Positions 26,558 through 35,987 of a stretch of 64,000 nucleotides of DNA are shown piece after piece. Source of the DNA: Symploca sp. SIO3C6 (lineage in GTDB: Bacteria > Cyanobacteriota > Cyanobacteriia > Cyanobacteriales > Coleofasciculaceae); assembly GCA_010692425.1 (NCBI GenBank), contig JAAHHJ010000001.1:124001-188000 (forward strand), in the 5' to 3' direction. The notes under the pieces were generated by a model. The model had not been told where the DNA came from and searched no databases. It saw only the letters and a list, made by a program, of their open reading frames with translations. Position numbers and translations under genes: made by a program. Within the stretch, counting starts at the first letter, position 1. Each line of letters starts with the position of its first letter.

Positions 26558-27169
26558 TTAGTTATAGATTTTTTCTTGATATTCTTTGAGACAGGTATTT
26601 AAAATGTGAAGGTCATTATCGCTAAATTCATCGAGTTTTTGATATCCTTCTAGTCTGAGGGCATAAGGATAGGTAAGGGATGAAGAAGTATTTTCAAGAT
26701 TGAAGTTATCACCAGTTGTCGCAATGGTCGAAAGCTTTTGGCGAGCGATCGTATGAGACAAAGCAGCAGTTTGGTTATAGGGATTGACAACAGTCAAATT
26801 CATTTGCTCGGAATCAACCTGACCATAAAAACAGCTATACTCGGATTGAGGCAGATACAGGGCACCAACAACTGTACTCTGACGTGCTTTAAATACTATA
26901 TATTCTTTACCAATCTGGTTTGGTTGTGAAGACTGACCATAGAGATAGGTTCCGTCTCGAATCGATGTATTTGAACTTAGCGTTTGTGAGATCAGTACCG
27001 TACTCGAATCTTTAGCACCATTACCATGTTGCTGTTGAGGAACTACTGTTGCTAAACTTGAGGCATGTGCTGCTAATCCTAATGTTAGGATTAACCCACT
27101 CAGCGGTAATTTGCAAGCACCCAGTAGCAAACCTGGTGAGATAAAGAACTCACATAATTGGTTGATCAC
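26558..27169 (-). CDS. Exported hypothetical protein
   Basis: About 203 residues. The start chosen is the GTG at 27169 because AAAGGAGGT lies seven bases before it; the longer TTG-initiated frame would overlap that ribosome-binding site. The N-terminus has a signal-peptide-like hydrophobic segment (LSGLILTLGLAAHASS). The remainder has no motif I recognise; a central GTYLYGQSSQPNQIGKEYIV stretch and a late LRLEGYQKLDEFSDNDLHIL look conserved. It is probably periplasmic. Function unknown. Confidence 0.65.
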   Translation of the reverse strand: MINQLCEFFISPGLLLGACKLPLSGLILTLGLAAHASSLATVVPQQQHGNGAKDSSTVLISQTLSSNTSIRDGTYLYGQSSQPNQIGKEYIVFKARQSTVVGALYLPQSEYSCFYGQVDSEQMNLTVVNPYNQTAALSHTIARQKLSTIATTGDNFNLENTSSSLTYPYALRLEGYQKLDEFSDNDLHILNTCLKEYQEKIYN

Positions 27170-27190
27170 TGTAGTTACCTCCTTTAACAA

Positions 27191-27894
27191 AAATCTTCAG
27201 CACCTTGAAATTTGGACTTAACAGAGGTTAAGTCACTTCTGTCAGAGGTCAGAATCAATGAAAAAATTTTTAATTGTAGCTAGAAAGTAGTTTTGCTGGT
27301 AAGCATCGTGATATCAAGATCAAAACAGAAAAGTAACCCTTGTTTTCCTTTACCACAGTCGGTTTATCAAGCGTCACACCAAGCGTTCACTTTTTTTCGG
27401 TATACCTTCCTCACGGTATGAGGTTTTCAGGTATAGCACTACGCATTTAAGCTAGGACAATACGATTTGGTTTAAAGCAAGATTGAAATAGTGCAAAAAA
27501 ATAGATATCCTCAGGTATTTGCGTAGTGGTATACCAGGGCAATGCTGGCTGCACTTAACTAAGTTAATGAAAAAACAATGAGTGATACTTCCTTCCTTTG
27601 AGTGAGTAACTCCTCACCCAGGAGAGTAGTTTCCCTCAAACTTGGCAAGTATTGTATAGAAAATTCAATTTAGTCAAGCTTATACGCATTTAAATTGCAT
27701 ATTCTTCAACCAGCTAGGAAAGTAAATCTGAATGGGAATAAGGAACATTACAAGGGTTGATGCTCCCTATTCCCTAGCAAGAAGCTTTACTATTACTACT
27801 AGTTGCTTTTTCTCCAGCTATGGTTCGGAAGTAATTAGCTTTCCCAAAAGCAAGATTTAAGTGTTTAAGCAAACTTAGCAACAAGGAATTTTGC
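27191..27894. other. Intergenic region with a miniature inverted-repeat element
   Basis: A 704 bp gap between two minus-strand genes. It holds a clear miniature element at 27430-27535. No ORF or known RNA was recognised in the remainder. Confidence 0.5.
27430..27535. mobile_element. Miniature inverted-repeat element, TATAGC family copy 3
   Basis: A 106 bp element with 16 bp terminal inverted repeats: GGTATAGCACTACGCA at the left and TGCGTAGTGGTATACC at the right (14 of 16 positions match). Its left interior (AAGCTAGGACAA) aligns with the right end of the elements at 523-614 and 17813-17921 read in reverse (AAGGTTAGGACAAGC), so all three belong to one superfamily. The trinucleotide CAG directly abuts a slightly shorter version of the ends and might be a target duplication. 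Confidence 0.75.
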
Positions 27895-28878
27895 CTAGCT
27901 AGCTATATACTCCCGGAAATTCCGATGGAGACGCCGCAGATGGGCAAGAGCTTGATGTTCTAACTGACGCACTCGCTCGCGGCTGAGATTGAGTCTTTGA
28001 CCAACTTTTGCCAAAGATAGTTCTTTGCCATCTTCTAAGCCAAAACGCAGCGCCAGCACTTCTCTTTGTTGGGGTGTTAGTTCCCCTAAAAGGTTGTCTA
28101 TCTCTTGCCGCAGTGACTCTTGAGTCGTGTAATTGACTGGGGTTAAGCCTTGGTCTTCTAGTAAATCAGACAACTCAGTGTCTTGATTATCTCCAACCCT
28201 GACATCAAGAGAAATTGGCTGACGAGCCATGCTTAAATATTCTCGAACTTGGGCTGGCTCTAAATCCAACTGCTGGGCAATCTCCTTAGCCGTAGCGTTG
28301 CGACCATACTTTTGAGCTAGTTCTCGTTGTACTTTTTTGATTTTGTTGAGCTTTTCAGTGATATGGATCGGTAGTCGAATTGCACGAGCTTGCTGAGCGA
28401 TCGCGCGAGTGATTGCTTGACGAATCCACCAGTAAGCGTAGGTCGAGAACTTATAGCCCCGCATGGGGTCAAACTTTTCAACTCCTCGCTCTAAGCCCAA
28501 GGTTCCTTCCTGGATCAAGTCCAGAAATTCCATATTGCGCTTCTGATATTTCTTGGCGATTGCCACTACTAGGCGTAGGTTCGCTTCAATCATTTTGCGC
28601 TTTGCCCTTCTACCTTGCTTTAGGGCTTTGTTCAGGTTCGTTTCACTCTGATTTATAGATGTCGCCCACTCTTGGTTAGTCGGTTCGCGCCCTAGTTCTT
28701 TAGATAAGGTCTCTTTTGCTGCCAAGAGCTCCATCATCTGTTGCACTTGCTTACCCAAGAGAATTTCTTCCTCATTGGTCAGCAAGGGCACGCGACCGAT
28801 TTCATGCAGATAGGTGCGAACCATATCTGCATAGAAGGCGGGTTTGGTGTTCTCTTTCTGGGTTTTAGTGATGGGCAT
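27895..28878 (-). CDS. Group 2 (RpoD-like) RNA polymerase sigma factor
   Basis: A 327-residue sigma-70 family protein. It has region 1.2 ([22 protein letters not shown]), regions 2.1-2.4 including [17 protein letters not shown] and [14 protein letters not shown], region 3 ([15 protein letters not shown]), and region 4.2 ([19 protein letters not shown]). Region 1.1 is absent, so it is one of the non-essential group 2 factors (SigB/C/D/E type) that cyanobacteria use for stress, light or nitrogen responses. The exact subgroup cannot be assigned safely. It is monocistronic with long flanking intergenic regions. Confidence 0.93.
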   Translation of the reverse strand: MPITKTQKENTKPAFYADMVRTYLHEIGRVPLLTNEEEILLGKQVQQMMELLAAKETLSKELGREPTNQEWATSINQSETNLNKALKQGRRAKRKMIEANLRLVVAIAKKYQKRNMEFLDLIQEGTLGLERGVEKFDPMRGYKFSTYAYWWIRQAITRAIAQQARAIRLPIHITEKLNKIKKVQRELAQKYGRNATAKEIAQQLDLEPAQVREYLSMARQPISLDVRVGDNQDTELSDLLEDQGLTPVNYTTQESLRQEIDNLLGELTPQQREVLALRFGLEDGKELSLAKVGQRLNLSRERVRQLEHQALAHLRRLHRNFREYIAS

Positions 28879-29590
28879 GAGTGTGAGTGGTGATTTATCT
28901 TACAAGCAGTAAATCTGTCGCGAATCTTGACCTCAAAAGCAACTACGATCTCTCACCCTGAGTATATTGGCGCGAATCTGTCAACATTATCTGGAAACAG
29001 ATTTGCTGATCAAGGGACCTCCTCATTAACATCGGTTAGAATTGGTCAGGCGATCTATTTTATATACGGTGTGTATGAGTTGAAGCTGGATTATCAGAAA
29101 AGTCTCTCTTCTGTGAGTCTGCTGTATTCCCCAGCAGATCACTGCTCATGAATGGGAAAGAAGACAACAACTCGAAGTCAGAATGAGTTCGCTTTACTCC
29201 AAAAGTATCATAATTTTAGACTGTGGTAAAGGCGGAAAGGTTCAGCTTATTTTTGGTTTTGGAGTGGTGTCGCAACATTTATTGAGTCCTCCTAATGACA
29301 CCGAAGATCGTGACTTAAGTCGCATCACATCCCTAATACAATAATCACCCACTAAGCCTTGAATTACTCAAACCTCTCACATGGAGATAACCGAACTGGA
29401 TCAGGTCGTGATGTTTTTACGCTTAAACTTAAATTGTATCAAATCATTTTCAAAATGAAAACTTGATCAAATTTTCCAAAACTAGTACATTCTTGTACTA
29501 ATAAGAGTAGGGCTAATAGAAGCCTTAACTCTACCCATGCAGGCGCATACCGGTAGGGCTATTATCCGAAGGGTTAGTGGTGGAAATGTG
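28879..29590. other. Intergenic region, nothing identified
   Basis: A 712 bp gap between the sigma factor start and the 3' end of the nuclease gene. The short ORFs in it have no protein-like character. The sigma factor promoter should be in the first 200 bp. No repeat shared with the rest of the window was found. Confidence 0.4.
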
Positions 29591-30397
29591 TTACAGTGGG
29601 ACTTCTTGGAGCTCAGTTAAATTGGCAAGTAAACCTTTAGTATTATTAACCACACTTTCCGGTGTCCGCTGACAACGCACGGCAAAGGAACAGTTTTGAC
29701 ATCGACCGGTTGATGCTGCTATTTGAGGAAACCCAATGGGATCATCCTGATAGCGCTGCTGCCAACAACTTAACTGCCCCAACAGCTCAGTTAAATCTTC
29801 TCTATTTTTCTGATGTTGTATTCTACTATAGCTAAATTTGAGACTTTGGGGACGTGGCTGGGACTTGACAAACCAATAAGTCATAGAAATTTGCTCTGGC
29901 AAATAATCACTAGTTTCGGTCAAAACATAGAGATATAGGCGTGTCTGCCAGTCTGTAGCTAAGGGCTGACGATTTTTAGGTTGAGGAAAAGTTTTCCAGT
30001 CGAGGATTTGGGCACAGCTATTAGTTCCAATCAATAAGTCGTAGACAACTGTCAATAGATAACCATGGAAATTTAAAGTGCGGCAATGTTCAGATTCCCG
30101 GAAGGTTTGAGTATCACGGTTCAACACCTCAGGAGCAGCATTAATCAAGGCGCTAAGCCATTGATGTAGTTGTTGCTCACCTTCAACTAGTGATTCCACC
30201 GGCAAACCCAACTCTCGCTGTTGCATCAGTAGGTGAAAGTGGCTTCCCCAACTCAGACGTTCCTGTTGTTCGTAAGATATAGGTACTCCCAGTTGGTCAA
30301 AATAAATGTGTTGGAACTTACGGGGGCAGTTTTCTAGCAAGTTCAGATGTCCTTGGGACAAACGAGTAAAGGGGAAGGAATTGATTGAGTGGCTCAT
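29591..30397 (-). CDS. PD-(D/E)XK nuclease family protein with putative Fe-S Cys cluster
   Basis: A 268-residue protein of the RecB/Cas4-like nuclease superfamily. It has an N-terminal Cys in CPRKFQHIYFD (about residue 24), the catalytic ILDWK strand (D and K) at the centre, a downstream Q-x-RLYLYVL helix (motif QTRLYLYV), and a C-terminal GRCQNCSFAVRC. The N-terminal Cys plus the three C-terminal Cys make the Fe-S staple seen in AddB and Cas4. No cas genes or CRISPR are near, so a DNA repair or end-processing role is more likely. Its ATG overlaps the stop of the fibrillin gene by 4 bp (ATGA), implying translational coupling. Confidence 0.8.
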   Translation of the reverse strand: MSHSINSFPFTRLSQGHLNLLENCPRKFQHIYFDQLGVPISYEQQERLSWGSHFHLLMQQRELGLPVESLVEGEQQLHQWLSALINAAPEVLNRDTQTFRESEHCRTLNFHGYLLTVVYDLLIGTNSCAQILDWKTFPQPKNRQPLATDWQTRLYLYVLTETSDYLPEQISMTYWFVKSQPRPQSLKFSYSRIQHQKNREDLTELLGQLSCWQQRYQDDPIGFPQIAASTGRCQNCSFAVRCQRTPESVVNNTKGLLANLTELQEVPL

Positions 30398-30975
30398 AAT
30401 TTAGTCAGAACAAACACATTACCTTGATTGCCTCGTCCAATTCGTAGGTCTTGATCAAGATAGGTAATCTCTAACCAGCCCTTTTGCTCACGCCTGTTAA
30501 TGCTGAAGTCAAGCCCTAGAAATTTTTTCCCAGCTTCGATTTGCTCGATAAAATTATACGGAGATTTATAGCCAATTAGGCTCTGGAGACCAATGATTGA
30601 GCGCTCAAAATTGACGTTGACTCGTCGTTCAGAAGTAGGTTCAAATTGAGCCCCAACACTAACAATGCCTTCGAGATAAGGGAGAGTAGAGAATTCAGCA
30701 ATATTGTAAAGCTTGCTATCTTTGGTGCGAATGCATTGATACACTTGAGAGAGTGTTGCCAGCGGAAACTGATCGAGGTTTAGTATATCTTTACTGGTAG
30801 TGTACAGTAAGCGCCAGTCACCCTCTAACAGCTCAGCGGCCTCCAGTGGTCTAGGGTTGGGGTTGCGGTCTTCCAGTTTTGCTATTTCCGAGAGAATTGC
30901 TACTTTATCAGTTTCAGTTGCCAACAAGCCACGATTCTTGCCAGCGATCGCTTCTAATAGTTCTGCTTTGCTCAT
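30394..30975 (-). CDS. Fibrillin/PAP (plastid-lipid associated) family protein
   Basis: A 193-residue protein of the PAP/fibrillin family, lipocalin-like proteins tied to thylakoid lipid or carotenoid structures and photoprotection. Visible are the N-terminal helical part (KAELLEAIAGKNRGLLAT), the signature GDWRLLYTTSKDIL, and a C-terminal DQDLRIGRGNQGNVFVLTK. The length is typical of cyanobacterial members. It is the upstream partner of an overlapping gene pair with the PD-(D/E)XK nuclease, an unexpected functional combination. Confidence 0.92.
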   Translation of the reverse strand: MSKAELLEAIAGKNRGLLATETDKVAILSEIAKLEDRNPNPRPLEAAELLEGDWRLLYTTSKDILNLDQFPLATLSQVYQCIRTKDSKLYNIAEFSTLPYLEGIVSVGAQFEPTSERRVNVNFERSIIGLQSLIGYKSPYNFIEQIEAGKKFLGLDFSINRREQKGWLEITYLDQDLRIGRGNQGNVFVLTKL

Positions 30976-31232
30976 GATCCAACACCAAGTTATGTTGATA
31001 TCCTAACTTTGAAATCTTCCCCGACTATCCCCAACTAAATTAAATATTACCGAAAAGAAAAGGACGGGATTCCCTAAATTTTATTGATGAGGATCAGCCC
31101 GTAGTCCAGCTTAATCGCACTCCAAACTCTATATACTAGATATATTACACAAAAGTAAACAAAGCTCACGCCGACCTTCCAGGTACAGACGTGGTGCTTA
31201 TCGCCAATCTAGTTAACAACCATTATCTAGCT

Positions 31233-31466
31233 ATGGAAAACCCTTCTTTGCGCTCAGAACCTCGTGAACAACTAGCCCAAGTCATCCCCCACAAGCAAGA
31301 AACCTCTCTGTTGGATTGGTTAGAAGCGAATGGTCGGCTCTTGGAGAGAGATACTCTCAGCGAAAGTGAAACTCTCATTGACTCTGAAGAGGAAATATCT
31401 GAGCTGATGGGCGTCGATGACCACTCTTATGATGAAGATGATGATGCTGAAAGTCTAGATAATTAG
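31233..31466 (+). CDS. DUF3134 family protein
   Basis: A 77-residue cyanobacterial protein when started at the ATG at 31233 (MENPSLRSEPREQL); an upstream in-frame start at 31191 gives a less typical N-terminus. The conserved core QETSLLDWLEANGRLLERD matches DUF3134, and the tail is strongly acidic (DDHSYDEDDDAESLDN). Function is unknown. It is monocistronic, divergent from the fibrillin gene and convergent with the RHH gene. Confidence 0.8.
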   Translation: MENPSLRSEPREQLAQVIPHKQETSLLDWLEANGRLLERDTLSESETLIDSEEEISELMGVDDHSYDEDDDAESLDN

Positions 31467-31579
31467 TTATTGGTGGCGCACAGCAGAAATAGGTTGCATC
31501 TTAGCTTGTGCCCCCAAAGGCAAGATTATGTGACTTAGACTTCCTGCCAGAGAACGGCACAGCCAAGAAAATAGGGTAA

Positions 31580-31846
31580 TCAGTGCTTATGATTTGGTTG
31601 TTGGTACGTGTGTTTGGCGTCTGGAAGCAGTTTTACAACTCCTGTTATTTCTTCTAGAACTGAGAGCCTTCTCTCAATTGCCGCAAATCTTTCTTGAGAT
31701 GATGATATGCCCAAATAACTTTTGAGGGCTTCGATCACCACATCCGACTTAGATTGCCCGGTTTCTTTCATCCGAGCTACGATGGCCTCATTTAGCTCTG
31801 GAGAAATCCTGACTCCAATGAATGGGTTGACCATATCATCAGTCAA
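31580..31846 (-). CDS. Ribbon-helix-helix type DNA-binding protein
   Basis: An 88-residue protein whose first 50 residues fit a ribbon-helix-helix fold: a beta strand (IGVRISPELNEAIVARM) followed by a helix pair (SKSDVVIEALKSYLG). A helical tail with ERRLSVLEEITGVV follows. RHH proteins are usually transcriptional repressors or antitoxins. No toxin ORF is adjacent on either side, so an antitoxin role is not supported by context. Confidence 0.75.
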   Translation of the reverse strand: MTDDMVNPFIGVRISPELNEAIVARMKETGQSKSDVVIEALKSYLGISSSQERFAAIERRLSVLEEITGVVKLLPDAKHTYQQPNHKH

Positions 31847-32687
31847 GTAATTAGTTTAGTACTATCAAGATAAATCATAACATTGTCTTGTTTAAGTTTA
31901 TTCTTTTGGGATGTTTACTTCATAAAAATTGAAGTAGGCACTCAACTTAATATTCAAAAAAATTAATTAATTGCTCAACAAGACACAAATAACTCGAGGA
32001 ATGATAAGTACTGCTGAAAACTTGAAAATTTGCGTTATCGATATGATAACATAAAGTTATAGTAGAGCTGTTTACAGGCTGTGCAAGTAATCTAAGCTTT
32101 AAGAACAGAGATGTCAAATTTTTGTCCTTAAGTTTAGACAAGTGTTCACTCAAGCTTATGTGTTATGTACCGACTTCAACAATGTCAAGTTGTGCTATTA
32201 ATCTTAGAAATCTTCAAAGTCGAGTAGGCAATAGTTATGATGCTAGAGCTATTGGTTTAGTGGTATGACATTCAAGAATATCGCACTAACCAAGTGCAGT
32301 TCCAAGCAAGCAGCAAGCTAATCGAATATCAGCTCAAATAGCATGGTAAAATAACCGCGTGTTTACCATTAATGAGGATTTCAAACTGATTCTCCATCTC
32401 AAGCAAGTAGCAACCTTTTCTAAATGGTTGAAAACTGGCTGCGGGGTTGGGAATTTATCTGGGAATGAGCAATAAATATTGGATAAATTTTCTTTAATGC
32501 GCAGCCAATGCCTGTAGATTAAGAAATTTTTTATCCGTTCTTGACAATAATGCATTTGAGCAGGCTGGAGTTGAGTCGTCAGCTCGGGGTACCCAACCAA
32601 TTGCTGTGGGTATTGACCCACACTCTTGAAAGGAAGGCTACACGGTCAAGTCCAAAACTTTTAAGTATTAAGGAGCATTGAACAGAC
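31847..32687. other. Intergenic region, nothing firm identified
   Basis: An 841 bp gap upstream of the RpaB-like gene. A 95-codon minus-strand frame (32334-32621) and a 68-codon frame (31947-32153) are open, but neither shows family motifs or a convincing start. The promoter of the regulator gene should lie at the right end. Confidence 0.4.
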
Positions 32688-33425
32688 GTGGAGAACCACA
32701 GGTCAAAAATCCTGGTGGTAGACGACGAGGCCGCCCTCCGTCGCATTCTAAAAACTCGCCTTGCCATGGTTGGTTATGACGTTGTCACTGCTGCTGATGG
32801 CGAACAGGCACTAGATGTTTTTTCTCAGGAAGCACCTGATCTTGTTGTCCTAGACGTAATGATGCCCAAGTATGATGGCTATTTCGTCTGTAAAGAATTG
32901 CGAAAAGAGTCTGAGGTTCCCATCATTATGCTTACCGCCTTGGGAGATGTGGCAGATCGCATCGCAGGGCTGCAAATTGGAGCAGATGACTATCTAGTCA
33001 AACCCTTTTCACCCAAAGAACTCGAAGCACGAATTAATTCTATTCTGCGTCGGCTTCAAAAAAACAATACCTCCAATACAATCAATTCTAAGGTAGTTAA
33101 AATTGGAGCCTTGTACATTGATCCTAATAAGCGAAGGGTTTATTTGGACGATGAACTGATCCGGTTGACAGGTATAGAATTTGACTTGCTACAACTGCTG
33201 ATTAGCCACTCAGGAGCAGCCGTATCCCGTGCTGAGATCTTAAAAGCCATCTGGGGTTATTCTCCAAGATGCGATAGTGATTTGCGAGTGGTGGATGTTC
33301 ACATCTCTCGTCTAAGGGCCAAAATTGAAGAAGATCCAAGACAGCCAGAATTTATTATTACAGCACGCGGTACGGGCTACCTGTTTCAACGCATGGTAGA
33401 AGTAGCTGAGGCGGTAAAAGTGTAA
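32688..33425 (+). CDS. OmpR/PhoB-family response regulator, RpaB (Ycf27)-like
   Basis: A 245-residue response regulator started at GTG (MENHRSKIL). The receiver domain (1-125) has acidic pocket residues VDDE, phospho-Asp56 in VVLDVMMP, Thr in MLTALGD and Lys in LVKPFSP. The winged-helix effector (about 140-238) contains RLTGIEFDLLQLLI and VDVHISRLRAKIEEDP. The middle (KESEVPIIMLTALGDVADRI) is nearly diagnostic of RpaB, the high-light and redox regulator. However, positions invariant in RpaB as I recall it differ: YFVCKEL where YGVCQEL is usual, and SPRCDSDLRVVDV where TPERHVDTRVVDV is usual. It may be a divergent paralogue rather than the essential RpaB. No kinase gene is adjacent. Confidence 0.85.
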   Translation: MENHRSKILVVDDEAALRRILKTRLAMVGYDVVTAADGEQALDVFSQEAPDLVVLDVMMPKYDGYFVCKELRKESEVPIIMLTALGDVADRIAGLQIGADDYLVKPFSPKELEARINSILRRLQKNNTSNTINSKVVKIGALYIDPNKRRVYLDDELIRLTGIEFDLLQLLISHSGAAVSRAEILKAIWGYSPRCDSDLRVVDVHISRLRAKIEEDPRQPEFIITARGTGYLFQRMVEVAEAVKV

Positions 33426-33893
33426 TGATGGTTGATAGTTCATGGTTCATTCTTGATGGGGGGCTAGGGAGAACCGCTAGTTTTGACTAGCAGTATTCAC
33501 TCTTCTAGAGCCTCCTACTTTTTCTGTGAAGTGATAATTAGCGTTAGCGTAGCGACCTTGATTTTTGTCGAGGTACTTACAGTATTCCTAAATATCATAG
33601 TACGGCTAGCACTACCTGTTGAAATTAGTCAAGTACTTTTAATTAGAATTAAAGTTAAGATATATTACATACATGACCTGCCAAACAACAAGCTCTATCT
33701 CCAAGGTCTAAATTCCTGACCTTTGAGCAATGCAAGCATGTAAACAATGACTCTTAGTACTGAGATCCCAGTGCTGAGAGAACCTCTTAATCATTCTTGA
33801 GCAAGGTTTTGATACCTACCCTGGTAGGCTGAAATTAGGCTTGTCCGACTCAACTAAATAAAAAATACTTTGATTGAAAAACCATAAACACCT
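33426..33893. other. Intergenic region between regulator and ftsH
   Basis: A 468 bp gap. A TTGATAGTTCATGG-type repeat sits at 33427-33457 just after the regulator stop. The remainder is AT-rich with no supported gene; the ftsH promoter is expected in the right half. Confidence 0.45.
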
Positions 33894-35780
33894 ATGGCTA
33901 TTAAAGACAAACCTAAAACACCACGCAATCGCCAGATTGCAAACATTCTGTTTTTACTGGCGGGATTGTTCTTTCTGGCAAACCTGTTACTACCTAGTTT
34001 CTTTGGTCCCCAGATTCCTCGGGTACCTTACAGCATGTTCATCGACCAGGTGCAAGATGGCAAAGTTAACCGTGCCCAGGTAGGTCAAGATGAGATTCGC
34101 TATCAGCTTAAAGGTGAAGAGGGCCAGCCAAGTCAAGTGCTATCTACTACACCAATCTTTGATCTAGAATTACCCCAACGACTAGAGAAAAATGGAGTGG
34201 AGTTTGCAGCTGTTCCACCGCCTAAAGGTAATTGGTTTAGTACTCTTTTGGGCTGGGTTATCCCGCCGTTGATTTTTGTTGGCATCTTGCAGTTTTTTGC
34301 TGGGCGCTTTGGTGCTGGTGGGCCACAAGGGGCACTTTCTATTACTAAGAGCAAAGCTAAGGTTTACGTTGAAGGCGAATCGACAAAAGTCACCTTTGCT
34401 GATGTGGCTGGAGTAGAAGAAGCTAAGACTGAATTAGTAGAGGTTGTTGATTTTCTTAAATCTCCTCAACGTTTCATTAATATTGGGGCGAAGATTCCCA
34501 AAGGAGTGCTATTAGTTGGACCTCCAGGAACTGGTAAAACCCTCCTAGCTAAAGCAGTGGCTGGGGAAGCAGGTGTGGCATTTTTCAGTATCTCTGGCTC
34601 TGAGTTTGTAGAATTGTTTGTTGGTGCAGGTGCGGCACGGGTACGTGATTTGTTTGAACAAGCTAAACAAAAAGCCCCTTGCATTGTCTTTATTGATGAA
34701 CTCGATGCTATTGGTAAATCTCGTGCTGGTGGTGCGGGCTTTGTCGGTGGTAATGATGAGAGAGAACAGACTCTCAACCAGTTATTAACAGAGATGGATG
34801 GTTTTGCAGTAGGAGAAGCAACGGTTATTGTTTTGGCTGCTACAAACCGCCCTGAAGTTCTAGATCCAGCCCTGTTACGTCCAGGACGTTTTGACCGTCA
34901 AGTCTTGGTAGACCGTCCTGACTTAGCTGGCCGCTTGAAAATTTTAGAAATTTATGCTAAGAAAGTTAAAATTGGGGATGATGTTGAGTTAAAAGCGATC
35001 GCTACTCGCACACCAGGTTTTGCTGGTGCTGACTTAGCTAATCTCGTCAATGAAGCTGCTCTGTTGGCAGCACGCAATCGTCGAGAAAAGGTTTCACAGG
35101 CAGACTTTGCCGAAGCAATTGAGCGAGTAGTTGCTGGTTTAGAAAAGAAAAGCCGCGTCCTCAATGATAAGGAAAAAACTATTGTTGCTTACCATGAAGT
35201 AGGTCACGCCCTAGTTGGTGCAGCAATGCCTGGTGGCGGTAAGGTAGCGAAAATTTCGATAGTGCCAAGGGGTATGGCAGCTTTGGGCTACACCTTACAA
35301 CTACCTACAGAAGACCGCTTTTTGATGGATGAAGCGGAAATCCGTGGTCAGATTGCGACACTTCTTGGTGGGCGTTCTGCCGAAGAGGTTGTTTTTGGTA
35401 GTATTACTACCGGTGCTTCTAATGATTTGCAGCGAGCAACTGACTTAGCAGAACAGATGGTGACTACCTATGGTATGAGCAAGGTTCTTGGACCTTTGGC
35501 TTATGACAAAGGACAGTCTAATCAATTTCTAGGTAATAGTGCCATGAATCCTCGCCGTATGGTGAGTGATGAAACTGCCAAAGCTATCGATAATGAAGTC
35601 AAAGAGATTGTAGAAACTGCTCATCACCAAGCTGTAGATCTTCTCAATAAGAATAGGGATTTGCTTGAAAAGATTGCTCAGCAAATCTTAGAAGTTGAGG
35701 TGATTGAAGGGGAACAATTGCAAAATCTCCTCAACCAAGTGCAATCTTTAGATAAAGTTCCTGCTGCTATTAGTAGTTGA
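33894..35780 (+). CDS. ftsH: ATP-dependent zinc metalloprotease FtsH
   Basis: A 628-residue membrane AAA+ protease. It has two N-terminal transmembrane helices (about 15-37 and 117-138) enclosing a periplasmic or lumenal domain, Walker A GPPGTGKT (209-216), Walker [13 protein letters not shown], the second region of homology [20 protein letters not shown], the zinc motif HEVGH (434-438) and a third ligand Asp511. HEVGH instead of the bacterial HEAGH is normal in cyanobacteria and chloroplasts. It degrades damaged membrane proteins such as photosystem II D1. Cyanobacteria carry several paralogues (FtsH1-4), and which one this is cannot be settled here. Monocistronic. Confidence 0.97.
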   Translation: MAIKDKPKTPRNRQIANILFLLAGLFFLANLLLPSFFGPQIPRVPYSMFIDQVQDGKVNRAQVGQDEIRYQLKGEEGQPSQVLSTTPIFDLELPQRLEKNGVEFAAVPPPKGNWFSTLLGWVIPPLIFVGILQFFAGRFGAGGPQGALSITKSKAKVYVEGESTKVTFADVAGVEEAKTELVEVVDFLKSPQRFINIGAKIPKGVLLVGPPGTGKTLLAKAVAGEAGVAFFSISGSEFVELFVGAGAARVRDLFEQAKQKAPCIVFIDELDAIGKSRAGGAGFVGGNDEREQTLNQLLTEMDGFAVGEATVIVLAATNRPEVLDPALLRPGRFDRQVLVDRPDLAGRLKILEIYAKKVKIGDDVELKAIATRTPGFAGADLANLVNEAALLAARNRREKVSQADFAEAIERVVAGLEKKSRVLNDKEKTIVAYHEVGHALVGAAMPGGGKVAKISIVPRGMAALGYTLQLPTEDRFLMDEAEIRGQIATLLGGRSAEEVVFGSITTGASNDLQRATDLAEQMVTTYGMSKVLGPLAYDKGQSNQFLGNSAMNPRRMVSDETAKAIDNEVKEIVETAHHQAVDLLNKNRDLLEKIAQQILEVEVIEGEQLQNLLNQVQSLDKVPAAISS

Positions 35781-35857
35781 TGATTAATGGTTCATGGTTG
35801 ATAGTTCATTGCTCATTGTTCATTGTTCATGGAGTAATTAAAGATCAACTATGAACT
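35781..35857. repeat. TTCATGG/TTGATAG heptamer repeat with inverted copy
   Basis: Directly after the ftsH stop, units such as GGTTCATGGTTGATAGTTCATT repeat in heptamer-like steps, and GATCAACTATGAAC at 35844-35857 is an inverted copy that could pair with GTTGATAGTTC. Related sequence follows the regulator gene (33427-33457) and flanks the cobA-hemD start region (61851-61955). It may act as a 3' stem-loop. Confidence 0.55.
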
Positions 35858-35897
35858 CTCTGTTAACTAGGTTTTTGTAAAAATATGGGTGATTGTA

Positions 35898-35978
35898 ATG
35901 AACGACCAAGAATTTTATGAAGCAAACAAATTACTCTCTCAAATCCAGCTGCGCTATCATTGCCAAGTTGTCTATTGA
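35898..35978 (+). CDS. Possible 26-residue leader ORF upstream of the polyamine operon
   Basis: An ATG-initiated frame of 26 codons (MNDQEFYEANKLLSQIQL, then RYHCQVVY and a stop) ending 9 bp before the dehydrogenase ATG. Its composition is protein-like. It could be a translated leader, a truncated gene start or chance; no strong ribosome-binding site is visible. Confidence 0.3.
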   Translation: MNDQEFYEANKLLSQIQLRYHCQVVY

Positions 35979-35987
35979 AGTACAGTT

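Noticed and set aside
29591-30397. Cas4 assignment for the PD-(D/E)XK protein
   Set aside because: The Cys and nuclease motifs fit the superfamily but there is no CRISPR array or other cas gene in the window.
32334-32621. A 95-codon minus-strand frame upstream of the RpaB-like gene
   Set aside because: No family motif, no convincing ribosome-binding site, and it overlaps the region expected to hold the regulator's promoter.
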